From an uncultured Holophaga sp. (GTDB lineage Bacteria > Acidobacteriota > Holophagae > Holophagales > Holophagaceae): 64,000 nucleotides of DNA. This document shows, piece after piece, positions 1 through 7,886 of this stretch; positions within the stretch are counted from its first letter, which is position 1; each line of letters opens with the position of its first letter. The stretch is taken from the NCBI RefSeq assembly GCF_963677305.1, contig NZ_OY781925.1, positions 2,814,783 through 2,878,782 of the forward strand, written 5' to 3'. The translations under genes were made by a program, and so were the position numbers. A model generated the notes under the pieces. That model ran no database searches and was not told the origin of the DNA. It saw only the letters and a program-made list of their open reading frames with translations.

Positions 1-1729
1 CGGCCAGGTCCCCCGCCGGGAAGAGCCCAGCCGCAGGACCGGCCCCCCCCAACAGCGACCAGCAGAGCCCCAGGGCGCTGCGGCGCGGCTCCCGCACCGC
101 CCGCTCCCCACCCGGCAGGGGGAAGCTCCCCAGGTGCCCGACGCGACGGAAAGCGGCCCCCGAGACCGTCAGGGCCTCCCCGCCCCAGACGGTCCCATCC
201 GACCCGAAGCCGCTGCCATCCCAGGCCAGGGCGAGGAAGTCCCCCTCCAGACCATGCTCGGCAGCGCAGGCCCCGGCATGGGCGTGGTGGTGCTGGATGC
301 GGTGTAGCGGAAGGCCCCGCTCCCGGGCCATGGCCTCGGCCAGGCGGGTGGAGGCATAGTCCGGGTGCAGATCGCAGGCCAGGATCCCCGGCTCCACCCG
401 GAAGAAGGCCAGCAAGTCTTCCACGGTGCGCCCCAGCAGGTCCACGTTCTGGGGGCCCTCCAGGTCTCCCAGGTGCTGGCTGACCACTGCCTGCCCTTCG
501 AAGAGAAGGGTGACGGTGCTCTTCTGGTGGGCCCCGAAGGCGAGAACCGGCAGCCCGGCATGGACCACCGGGTGGGGAAGTGGAGCATAGCCGCGGGCCC
601 GGCGCAGGAGGTGGAGGGTGCCCGCCTCCACGCGGCCCACGGAGTCATCCACAGGACGCTGAATGGGGCGATCGTGACCCAGGAAGAGGTCTGCCACCTC
701 CCTCAGACGCTCAAGGGCCTCGGCATCCCCGAAGGCCATGGGCTCCTCGGAGAGGTTGCCGCTGGTGCAGACCAGGGGCCGGTCCACCAGGAGGCGGTGC
801 AGCGGCGTGAAGGGTAGGAAGGCCCCCAGGCTGGGGTTGCCAGGGGCCACCGCCTCCGCCAGGGGAACACCCGCCTTGGGCAGCAGCAGGATGGGCGCCG
901 CGGAGGAGGCCAGCAGTTCCAGCTCGAGGGCGGTGGCCCGGCAGTGCCGCGAGAGCGATCCCCCATCGGGGAACATCACGGCGAAAGGCTTGGCCTCCCG
1001 GCGCTTGCGCTCCCTGAGCCGCTCCACAGCAGCCTCCGAACCCGCATCCACCAGGAGCTGGTAGCCCCCCAGGCCCTTGAGGGCCAGGATCCGCCCCCCC
1101 GCCAGGGCTGTCCGCGCCCCCTCCAGGGCCGCCTCCCCCAGGGCCAGTCGCCCGCCATCCCTGCCGAGGAGCTCCAGGCGCGGTCCGCAGACGGGGCAGG
1201 CGATGGGCTGGGCGTGGAAGCGGCGGTCGCTGCTATCCCGGTACTGGGCCTCGCAATGGGGACACATCGCAAAGCCCGCCATGGTGGTGCGTGGACGGTC
1301 ATAGGGCAGGGAACGGATGAGGGTGTAGCGGGGCCCGCAGTCCGTGCAGTTGGTAAAGGGGTAGCGGTACCGGCGCTCACCGGGGCTGTCCATCTCCCGG
1401 ACGCAGGCCGGGCAGATGGACAGGTCCGCGGGCACCGAGGGTCGGGGCGCCTGGGTCGAAAGGCTGGGCAGGATACGGAAGCCCTGGGCCTCCTCCTCGG
1501 GGATCTCCCGGTGCTCTAGCTCCAGGATCTGGGCGGGCCCAGGCTTGCGTGCAACCAGATCCCCCAGGAAGGTGCGGAGGGGCCCGGGCTCCCCCTGCAC
1601 CTCCAGCTCCACCCCCGCTGGGGTGTTGCGAACCCAGCCATCCAGTGCGAGCTCGGCGGCCAGACGGACCACAAAGGGGCGGAAGCCCACCCCCTGGACC
1701 ACCCCGCGCACTTCCGCTTTCAAGCGCAC
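1..1729 (-). CDS. hypF: Carbamoyltransferase HypF, 3' end cut by window edge
   Basis: HypF makes the thiocarboxamide on HypE that becomes the cyanide ligands of [NiFe]-hydrogenase. About 576 of the usual ~750 residues lie in the window; the C-terminus runs off the left edge. The N-terminus reads VRLKAEVRGVVQGVGFRP, the acylphosphatase signature. It is followed by paired CxxC zinc fingers (CPAC, CTDCG, CPHC, CPVCG, roughly residues 110-185), a YrdC-like Sua5 domain (about 200-370), and the start of the Kae1-like carbamoyltransferase domain with the metal motif HHHAHA near residue 480. I chose the GTG at 1729 because it begins exactly at the acylphosphatase motif and overlaps the hypB stop by 10 bases, implying translational coupling. 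Identification is firm. Confidence 0.93.
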   Translation of the reverse strand, partial: MRLKAEVRGVVQGVGFRPFVVRLAAELALDGWVRNTPAGVELEVQGEPGPLRTFLGDLVARKPGPAQILELEHREIPEEEAQGFRILPSLSTQAPRPSVPADLSICPACVREMDSPGERRYRYPFTNCTDCGPRYTLIRSLPYDRPRTTMAGFAMCPHCEAQYRDSSDRRFHAQPIACPVCGPRLELLGRDGGRLALGEAALEGARTALAGGRILALKGLGGYQLLVDAGSEAAVERLRERKRREAKPFAVMFPDGGSLSRHCRATALELELLASSAAPILLLPKAGVPLAEAVAPGNPSLGAFLPFTPLHRLLVDRPLVCTSGNLSEEPMAFGDAEALERLREVADLFLGHDRPIQRPVDDSVGRVEAGTLHLLRRARGYAPLPHPVVHAGLPVLAFGAHQKSTVTLLFEGQAVVSQHLGDLEGPQNVDLLGRTVEDLLAFFRVEPGILACDLHPDYASTRLAEAMARERGLPLHRIQHHHAHAGACAAEHGLEGDFLALAWDGSGFGSDGTVWGGEALTVSGAAFRRVGHLGSFPLPGGERAVREPRRSALGLCWSLLGGAGPAAGLFPAGDLA

Positions 1730-2427
1730 CGGGCGCGCTCCGCCTCGATCCAGGCAGCCCAGGCCTCCATGCCTTGGCCCGTGGTGGCGCTGGTCTGGAT
1801 CACCTTGAGAGCGGGGTTCACCTCCCGGATGCAGGCCAGGCAGTATTCCAAGTCGAAGTCCAGGAGGGGCAGCAGGTCCACCTTGTTCAAGAGCAGCAGC
1901 CCTGCTGCCTGGAAGAGCTCGGGGTATTTGAGGGGTTTATCCTCGCCCTCGGTCACCGCCAGCACCGCCACCTTGGCACTCTCCCCCAGGTCGAACTCCG
2001 CAGGACAGACCAGATTACCTACGTTCTCGATCAGCAGGACCCCGCCGGGGTCCATGGCCAACCCCTCCCAGGCCCGGCGGATCATGGGGGCATCCAGGTG
2101 GCAGCCCTGCCCCGTGTTGACCTGGATGACCGGGACCCCGGTGGCCCGGATCCGCTCAGCGTCCAGATCCGTCTGCTGATCCCCCTCGATCACCCCGAGG
2201 GGAAAGCGTCCCTGGAGCAGCCCGAGGGTCCGGGTGAGCAGGCTGGTCTTCCCGGAACCGGGGCTGGAGACCAGGTTGAGCGACAGGGTGCGGGCCTCCC
2301 GGAAGATCCCCCGGTTCCCTTCCGCCAGGTCGGCGTTCCGACGCAGCAGCTCCCGCTCACGAAGCTGCACCCGGAACTTCCGCATCCCGCCCGGAGTCTT
2401 GCCATCGCAACCACAGGTTCCACACAT
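1720..2427 (-). CDS. hypB: Hydrogenase nickel-insertion GTPase HypB
   Basis: HypB is the GTPase that, with HypA, delivers Ni to the large subunit of [NiFe]-hydrogenase. The 235-residue protein starts MCGTCGC, the N-terminal high-affinity CxxCGC nickel site. A Walker A motif SSPGSGKTSLL follows near residue 53, then Switch/Walker B regions, and NKVDLLPLLDFD supplies the guanine-specificity NKxD. There is no long histidine stretch between the Cys site and the G domain. It is the first gene of a hypB-hypF pair; hypA is not adjacent. The nearby nikR and cbiMQO genes supply the same metal. Confidence 0.95.
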   Translation of the reverse strand: MCGTCGCDGKTPGGMRKFRVQLRERELLRRNADLAEGNRGIFREARTLSLNLVSSPGSGKTSLLTRTLGLLQGRFPLGVIEGDQQTDLDAERIRATGVPVIQVNTGQGCHLDAPMIRRAWEGLAMDPGGVLLIENVGNLVCPAEFDLGESAKVAVLAVTEGEDKPLKYPELFQAAGLLLLNKVDLLPLLDFDLEYCLACIREVNPALKVIQTSATTGQGMEAWAAWIEAERARCA

Positions 2428-2494
2428 GGAGACTCCTTACGCTTTTTTCGACGCCACCCACTTCGGCCTTGAAGGCTTTCACCCTCGCACAAAG

Positions 2495-2509
2495 TGACAC
2501 CCCCTGTCA
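2495..2509. promoter_or_regulatory. Palindrome at the hypB/ogt divergent junction
   Basis: TGACA-CCCCC-TGTCA is a perfect 5-base inverted repeat with a 5-base spacer. It lies at the proposed ogt start and about 70 bases upstream of hypB. An operator is possible, but the arms are short and no regulator can be assigned. Confidence 0.2.
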
Positions 2510-3012
2510 TGATGCTTCCCATGCGGGTGTGGCACTACGAACTGCAGTCCCCTTATGGCCCCATGTGGGCGGCCCTGACAGAGATGGGCCGCCTGAGGCA
2601 GTTGGCCTTCGGCGGACTTGACCCCAGGGCCACCATGCCCCTCCCTCCCCGGGTCCACCAAGAGACCTTCAAGTTCCTCCAGCGGCAGCTGGACTCCTAC
2701 TTCGCGGGGACCCTGCGCACCTTCACCATCCCCCTGGAGCCAGCGGGCACCCCCTTCCAGGTCCAGGTCTGGGAGCAGCTCCAGACCATCCCCTTCGGGT
2801 CCACCCTCACCTATCAGGACCTGGCCGAGCGTCTGGGAAATCCCCAGGCAGCCCAGGCCGTCGGCGCAGCCGTAGGCGCCAACCCCATCGCCATCCTGAT
2901 CCCCTGCCACCGCGTCATCGGAGCCGATGGCAGCCTGCGGGGCTATGCCTGGGGGCTTGAGATCAAGGAGGCCCTGCTGATCCACGAAGGGGCCCTGGGG
3001 GGCATGCTCTGA
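2509..3012 (+). CDS. ogt: Methylated-DNA-[protein]-cysteine S-methyltransferase
   Basis: This is a suicide DNA repair protein that moves the methyl group from O6-methylguanine to its own cysteine. The product is about 167 residues. The C-terminal domain holds the active-site motif PCHRVIGADGS, preceded by the helix-turn-helix and arginine-finger region with GSTLTYQDLAERLGNPQAAQ. The usual GYxGGL after the active site is GYAWGL here, a mild variation. An N-terminal ribonuclease-H-like domain of normal Ogt length is present. Start choice is uncertain: ATG codons at 2509, 2512 and 2521 and a GTG at 2494 share the frame and none has a strong ribosome binding site. It appears to be a single-gene unit divergent from hypB. 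Confidence 0.92.
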   Translation: MMLPMRVWHYELQSPYGPMWAALTEMGRLRQLAFGGLDPRATMPLPPRVHQETFKFLQRQLDSYFAGTLRTFTIPLEPAGTPFQVQVWEQLQTIPFGSTLTYQDLAERLGNPQAAQAVGAAVGANPIAILIPCHRVIGADGSLRGYAWGLEIKEALLIHEGALGGML

Positions 3013-3222
3013 GGGACCGGAATCCTTGCGATTCCCAATGATTCCCGGGATACTGGGGCCTTCAGCCGAGCGCTCGCCCTCTGCCCGGGTCTTGCCAAGA
3101 ACGATGCCCTGAGGTGCCCAGATCCGCTTGGAGCCCCTGGCCCGCACTGGGACAGCACTCCCCCCATGGACAGCGGTCCGGAGCCCTGACCCGAGCCTGC
3201 CCAGCACCCGAAGGAAACCGCG

Positions 3223-4734
3223 TTGCCATTCAGTGAAATCCGTACAAACCTCCTCAGCGGTCTGACGGTCGCCCTGGCCATGGTCCCGGAGGCCATCGCC
3301 TTCGCCCTGGTGGCCCAAGTCTCCCCCTTGACGGGGCTCTACGCCGCTTTCATCGTCGCGCTCATCACCTCGGCTTTCGGCGGGCGCCCGGGCATGGTCT
3401 CCGGTGCCGCGGGCTCCCTGGCGGTGGTCATGGTGGCCCTGGTGGCCACCCATGGCGCCCAGTATCTCTTCGCGGCCGTGGTGCTGATGGGGGTCTTCCA
3501 GGTCCTCTTCGCCGTGGCCAAGCTCGGCAAGCTCATCCGCATGGTGCCCCATCCCGTGATGCTCGGCTTCGTCAATGGACTGGCCATCGTCATCTTCAAG
3601 GCCCAGCTCGGGCACTTCAAGACAGGCGGGGCAGGTGGCGCCCTGCACTGGATGAGCGGCGGCCCCCTTGGAGTCATGCTGGGACTCACCGCCCTGACCA
3701 TGGCGATCATCTATCTCTTCCCCAAGCTCACCAAGTCCTTCCCCGCCACCCTGGCGGGCATCCTGGTGGTCACCCTCCTGGTGCTGGGCCTCGGTATCCC
3801 CACCAAGACCGTGGGCGACATGGGCTCCATCCGGGGAGGTTTCCCGGTCTTCCACATCCCCCAGGTGCCCCTGACCTGGGAGACCCTGCGCATCGTGGCA
3901 CCCTACTCCCTGATCCTGGCGGCCATCGGCCTCATCGAGACCCTCCTGACCCTCAACCTGGTGGATGAGATCAGCGGCACCCGGGGGAGACCCAACCGGG
4001 AGTGCCTGGCCCAGGGAGTTGCCAACGTGGTCACCGGTTTCTTTGGTGGTATGGGGGGCTGCGCCATGATCGGCCAGAGCATGATCAATGTGAATGCCGG
4101 CGCCACCCGGCGCCTCTCGGGCATTTTCATGGCCCTCCTCCTCCTCAGTTTCATCCTCTTCGCCTCCCCCTGGATTGAGCGGATCCCCCTGGCTGCCCTG
4201 GTGGGTGTCATGTTCGTCGTCTGCCAGAAGACCTTTTCCTGGAGCAGCCTCCAGGTCTTCGGCAAAGTGCCCGGGAGCGACGCCCTACTGGTGGTGGCTG
4301 TCACGGTGATCACCCTGCTTACCGATCTCGCGGTCGCCGTGGTTTTGGGCGTGGTCCTCGCCGCCCTGGTCTTCGCCTGGGAACAGGCGAAGCGCATCCG
4401 GGTGGGACTGGGGACCGATGAAGATGGCCGGAAGGTCTATCACCTGGAGGGCAGCCTATTCTTCGCCTCCACCGCGCGATTCCTGAGCCTCTTCGAGCCC
4501 CGGCAGGACCCGGAGGATGTGGTGGTGGATTTCCGGAGTGCCAGGGTGGTGGACCACTCGGCCCTGGAGGCCATCGACACCCTGGCCGAGCGCTACCGCA
4601 ACGAGGGCAAGCGCCTGCACCTCCGCCACCTCAGCCCTGATTGCCAGGAGATCCTGGACAGGGCCAAGGACATGGTGGAGGTGAACATCCTCGAGGATCC
4701 GACTTACAGGGTTGCCGACAGCCGACTCGGCTGA
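3223..4734 (+). CDS. SulP-family anion transporter with STAS domain
   Basis: A 503-residue inner-membrane SLC26/SulP transporter, likely for sulfate, bicarbonate or another anion; the substrate cannot be read from sequence. The first ~390 residues are hydrophobic with the SulP fold (the opening helix carries ALAMVPEAIAFALVAQVSPLTG), and the region around FFGGMGGCAMIGQSMINV is the conserved second-repeat motif. Residues ~400-495 form a cytoplasmic STAS domain (VVDFRSARVVDHSALEAID). I used the TTG at 3223, which has GAAGGAAA upstream and starts at the first conserved helix. It converges on cbiO with only four bases between the stops. Confidence 0.9.
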   Translation: MPFSEIRTNLLSGLTVALAMVPEAIAFALVAQVSPLTGLYAAFIVALITSAFGGRPGMVSGAAGSLAVVMVALVATHGAQYLFAAVVLMGVFQVLFAVAKLGKLIRMVPHPVMLGFVNGLAIVIFKAQLGHFKTGGAGGALHWMSGGPLGVMLGLTALTMAIIYLFPKLTKSFPATLAGILVVTLLVLGLGIPTKTVGDMGSIRGGFPVFHIPQVPLTWETLRIVAPYSLILAAIGLIETLLTLNLVDEISGTRGRPNRECLAQGVANVVTGFFGGMGGCAMIGQSMINVNAGATRRLSGIFMALLLLSFILFASPWIERIPLAALVGVMFVVCQKTFSWSSLQVFGKVPGSDALLVVAVTVITLLTDLAVAVVLGVVLAALVFAWEQAKRIRVGLGTDEDGRKVYHLEGSLFFASTARFLSLFEPRQDPEDVVVDFRSARVVDHSALEAIDTLAERYRNEGKRLHLRHLSPDCQEILDRAKDMVEVNILEDPTYRVADSRLG

Positions 4735-4738
4735 GGCC

Positions 4739-5491
4739 TCAGCCCCTGCCGCACACGGGACACCCCTGCATCCGGAAGGGCTTCTCCAAGTGGCAGGCAT
4801 CCAAAAGGGCCTGGTCGGCAAAGACCTCAAGGGTGGGTCCGTCGGCCCGGATCTGCCCTTCGTGCATCACCAGGGTGCGTGCGCAGAGATCAAGCACCAG
4901 ATCCAGGTCGTGGGTGGCGATGAGCCGGGTAAGGCTGAAGTCCCGCAGCAGTCCGATGAGCTGGCGGCGGGCCCGGGGATCGAGCCCGGCACTGGGCTCG
5001 TCCAGCACGAGGATGTCTGGCCCCATGGAGAGCACGGTGGCGAGGGCCGCCCGACGCTTCTCCCCCCCGGAGAGGCGGAAGGGGGGGCGATCCGCCAGGT
5101 GGCTGATCCCGGTCTGCTCCAGGGCCTGCACGACCCTGGCCTCCACATCAGCCTCCGGCAGCCCCATATTCCGGGGCCCGAAGGCCACATCCTCCCGGAC
5201 CGAGGAGGTGAAGAGCTGGTCGTCGGCATCCTGGAAGACCATGCCCACGGTGCGCCGGATCTCCCGCAGGGTTTCCCGGATCACGGGCAGCCCCCCGATG
5301 CGCACCGAGCCGGAGGTGGGCAGCAGGGTGCCGTTGAGGTGCTGGAGCAGGGTGGACTTCCCCGCCCCATTGGCCCCCACCAGAGCGACGCATTCCCCAG
5401 AGTGGAGCATGAAATCCACACCCCGCAGGGCCTCCGTGCCATCGGCATAGCAGTGATGGAGGTCGATGGCCTGGACAAGAGGGTGGCTCAT
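4739..5491 (-). CDS. cbiO: Energy-coupling ATPase of a Ni/Co ECF transporter (CbiO/NikO)
   Basis: ATPase subunit of the group I ECF importer formed with the adjacent cbiM and cbiQ. The 250-residue protein has Walker A GANGAGKSTLL, Q-loop MVFQDADDQLFTSS (typical of ECF ATPases), signature LSGGEKRR, Walker B ILVLDEPSAGLD and switch histidine ATHD. The C-terminus ends in a small CPVCGRG tail that could bind metal but may be incidental. The ATG at 5491 overlaps the cbiQ stop by four bases. Its place beside nikR argues for nickel rather than cobalt, an inference from context. Confidence 0.93.
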   Translation of the reverse strand: MSHPLVQAIDLHHCYADGTEALRGVDFMLHSGECVALVGANGAGKSTLLQHLNGTLLPTSGSVRIGGLPVIRETLREIRRTVGMVFQDADDQLFTSSVREDVAFGPRNMGLPEADVEARVVQALEQTGISHLADRPPFRLSGGEKRRAALATVLSMGPDILVLDEPSAGLDPRARRQLIGLLRDFSLTRLIATHDLDLVLDLCARTLVMHEGQIRADGPTLEVFADQALLDACHLEKPFRMQGCPVCGRG

Positions 5492-6291
5492 CCAGCCCCC
5501 CCGAAGATCCGCCCCACTTGTGCCGGGATGTCCACCAGCCTCATGGCCCCCAGGATCACCACCCAGCCCAGGAGGAAGGTCCAGTCCCTGCCTGTGAAAG
5601 CCCGCTCTGGCCCCGTACGGAGGGCACCCTCGAAGCCCCTGGCGAGCATGGCAGTGTGGATTCTCCTCCCACGCTCCCAGGTCCGGAGGAGGAGGTTCCC
5701 CACCAGAGGTCCATAGTCCCCGAAGACCAGAGCCCGCCCATGGGCCCGTAGCTCCCGGGCGCGGGTGACCCGCAGAGCCTCCTCCAGCAGCACGAAGAGA
5801 TAGCGGTAGAGAAGTCCGATCTGGGCCGCGAAGACCCTGGGGAGTCCCAGCCGCTCCAGAGCCCAGCAGACGCCCTCCATGGAGGTGGTGGCCATCAGGA
5901 GTACCGCAGCACTTGCGCACAGCAGGCTCCTCAGGAGGATCGAGGCGTAGGAGAGCCAGCCCCCGGCCATGGGCAGCCCGGCCAGAAACACCGGACTCCG
6001 GTCCAGCACCGGATTGGAGGCCCCCAGCACCAGGGCGAAGGGGAGCACCAGGAGGGCCCGGCGGAGCACCAATCTGGCGGGGATCCCTGCCCGCGCGCCC
6101 ATGAACACCGGGAACAGGGCGAAGGGCAACAGGCCCTGGACGGTGTAGCGCCCCCAGGAGGCCACCAGCAGAATGAAGACGAGGGTGACGCCCACCTTGG
6201 CACGGGGATCCAGTCGGTGGACCGGCGAGTCCTGGCAGGCGAGACGGTCCAGGGTGCCCAGCTCCTGCAGACGGTCGCCGAGGGAGGCCAT
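5488..6291 (-). CDS. cbiQ: Transmembrane coupling subunit CbiQ/NikQ of the ECF transporter
   Basis: This T component links the substrate-binding CbiM to the ATPase. The 267-residue protein has several membrane helices and the two coupling-helix signatures with Ala-Arg-Gly-type motifs (ARELRAHGRA and AMLARGFEGALR, roughly residues 155-205). Its start codon overlaps the cbiM stop by one base and its stop overlaps the cbiO start by four, so the three genes form one polycistron in the order M-Q-O. Confidence 0.92.
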   Translation of the reverse strand: MASLGDRLQELGTLDRLACQDSPVHRLDPRAKVGVTLVFILLVASWGRYTVQGLLPFALFPVFMGARAGIPARLVLRRALLVLPFALVLGASNPVLDRSPVFLAGLPMAGGWLSYASILLRSLLCASAAVLLMATTSMEGVCWALERLGLPRVFAAQIGLLYRYLFVLLEEALRVTRARELRAHGRALVFGDYGPLVGNLLLRTWERGRRIHTAMLARGFEGALRTGPERAFTGRDWTFLLGWVVILGAMRLVDIPAQVGRIFGGAG

Positions 6292-7262
6292 CAGAGAGCT
6301 TTGCGCCGGGGACGGAGCGCGAAGCCGACACCTGCGATGACCACCAGGGTCAGGGCTCCCCCGCCGATGCCCGCCAGGCTGGTCCCCGCCCGGGACTCCC
6401 CCCCCGAGCGGAAGGCGTAGTCCGGCATCAGGGCCGCACCCTGCTGGACCTTCTCCAGCCCGTGGTGCACCCGGTCAGGGATGCCGACTGCCTCCGGGTT
6501 CCCCAGCCGGTGCAGGGCCCACTCAAGGCCATCGGGCCGACTGGAGGCGTACCAGGAGACGGCACCACCCACCACCAGTGCCATGATCGCCACCAGGACG
6601 GCTGGGTGGCGGGAGACCCGGCGCCCAGCCCCCTGCAGAAGCTCGGGGCGCAAGCGCCCCAGGAAGCCCACCAGAGCCCAGGTGGCCAAACCCTCCACCA
6701 GTCCGATGGCCAGGTGGATGGGGAGCATGGCCAGGGCGAAGGTCTTGAAACCCAGGTCGGCCCGCCCCGAGAGCACGGTCTCCACCACCACCCCCAGGGC
6801 CCCCAGCTGCAGGCCGATCACGGCCCCGACAAGGATCCCCACTGTGCGCAGCTCGCCCCCCCGCCCTTCCGCCAGCGGCTTCACGATCAGGGGGTAGGCC
6901 ACGAAGGCGGGCAGGAAGCCCATGTTGAAGAGGTTGCAACCCAGGGCCAGGAGCCCGCCATCCGCAAAGAAGAGGGCCTGCACCACCAGCACCGAGGCCA
7001 GGGCCAAGTAGGCTGCGTCGGGCCCCATCAGCAGGGCGAGGAAGAGGGTGCCTGCCAGATGCCCACTGGAGCCGGTGCCCGGGATGGCGAAGTTGATCAT
7101 CTGGACCGCAAAGACAAAGGCCCCCAGGACCCCCATGAGGGGGAGAGCCCCTTCCTGGAGGCTTCCCCGCACCCGTGAGGCGCAGCGGGCCAGGGCGGCT
7201 CCGGAGACGGCCCACATCGTGATGCCCACGGCGGGGGACAGCAGTGCGTCGGCCATGTGCAT
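6291..7262 (-). CDS. cbiM: Substrate-binding subunit CbiM/NikM with fused PDGLE domain
   Basis: Integral membrane S component that selects Ni or Co. The 323-residue protein starts MHMADALLSPAVG; in this family the histidine at position 2 is part of the metal site. Residues ~1-210 are the CbiM domain. Residues ~220-320 are a second domain with RPDGLEWAL and a final helix, i.e. a PDGLE/CbiN-like extension that takes the place of a separate cbiN, which is absent. First gene of the operon and divergent from nikR, so nickel-responsive control is likely. Confidence 0.92.
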   Translation of the reverse strand: MHMADALLSPAVGITMWAVSGAALARCASRVRGSLQEGALPLMGVLGAFVFAVQMINFAIPGTGSSGHLAGTLFLALLMGPDAAYLALASVLVVQALFFADGGLLALGCNLFNMGFLPAFVAYPLIVKPLAEGRGGELRTVGILVGAVIGLQLGALGVVVETVLSGRADLGFKTFALAMLPIHLAIGLVEGLATWALVGFLGRLRPELLQGAGRRVSRHPAVLVAIMALVVGGAVSWYASSRPDGLEWALHRLGNPEAVGIPDRVHHGLEKVQQGAALMPDYAFRSGGESRAGTSLAGIGGGALTLVVIAGVGFALRPRRKAL

Positions 7263-7344
7263 GGTGGGCTCCTGATCGGCATCCTGTGGAGGGAGTCGTG
7301 ACAGAATCAGTCATCCCTGCAGTTCCCTATCGTCCAGAGATGGG

Positions 7345-7382
7345 GTGCGCTCAAAGTAGCACTATCTCCCCATTCGTAGCAC
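7345..7382. promoter_or_regulatory. Candidate NikR operator region between cbiM and nikR
   Basis: The heptamer GTAGCAC occurs twice on the same face of the helix (7356-7362 and 7376-7382, 20 bases apart), and GGTGC at 7344 is inverted relative to GCACC at 7379. It lies in the 131-base divergent promoter region. It does not match the E. coli GTATGA-N16-TCATAC operator, so NikR binding is only inferred from position. Confidence 0.3.
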
Positions 7383-7393
7383 CGGAGAAAAAC

Positions 7394-7801
7394 ATGTCCA
7401 AGCTGGAGCGGTTCGGCGTGTCCATGGAAGGCGATCTCCTGAGGCGCTTTGACGGGCGGATCGCCGAGAAGGGCTACCGGACCCGCTCCGAGGCCCTGCG
7501 CGACCTGGTGCGGCGGGAGCTGGCGGAGAGCGCCTGGGAGCAGCCCCACGCCCAGGTCTTCGGGACCGTCACCCTGATCTACGACCACCACGCCCGGGGC
7601 CTCTCCGATGTGCTCTCAGAGCTGCAGCACGACCACCACACCTCCATCGTGTGCAGCACCCATGTGCACGTGGACGCCCACAGCTGTCTGGAGGTCATCA
7701 TTGTGCGGGGTACCACCGAAACGGTCCGACGCATCGCCGATGCCCTGATCGCCACCAAGGGCGTCCAGCAGGGCCACCTCGTCTGCTCCGCTGTCCACTG
7801 A
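7394..7801 (+). CDS. nikR: Nickel-responsive regulator NikR
   Basis: A 135-residue ribbon-helix-helix repressor that senses Ni(II) and controls nickel uptake. The N-terminal RHH domain is RFGVSMEGDLLRRFDGRI followed by the TRSEALRDLVRRE helices. The C-terminal ACT-type metal domain has the expected ligands in HDHHTSIVCSTHVHVD and HSCLEV, matching the His-His-His-Cys square-planar site of E. coli NikR. I chose the ATG at 7394, preceded by a GGAG element; upstream in-frame sequence does not look like NikR. Divergent from cbiMQO, its probable target, and near hypB/hypF. Confidence 0.95.
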   Translation: MSKLERFGVSMEGDLLRRFDGRIAEKGYRTRSEALRDLVRRELAESAWEQPHAQVFGTVTLIYDHHARGLSDVLSELQHDHHTSIVCSTHVHVDAHSCLEVIIVRGTTETVRRIADALIATKGVQQGHLVCSAVH

Positions 7802-7886
7802 GGCTGCGCCCGGGAATTGATGCCACGGCGACGGCCGGGCCACACTAGAATGGAAATTCGGCCCCATCCGAGCCCTCAGGAAGACC

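Noticed and set aside
4739..6331. A 530-codon frame that would extend cbiO across cbiQ
   Set aside because: Only the last 250 codons are CbiO. The upstream part is out of frame with CbiQ, which is complete with its coupling motifs, and the ATG at 5491 sits on the cbiQ stop.
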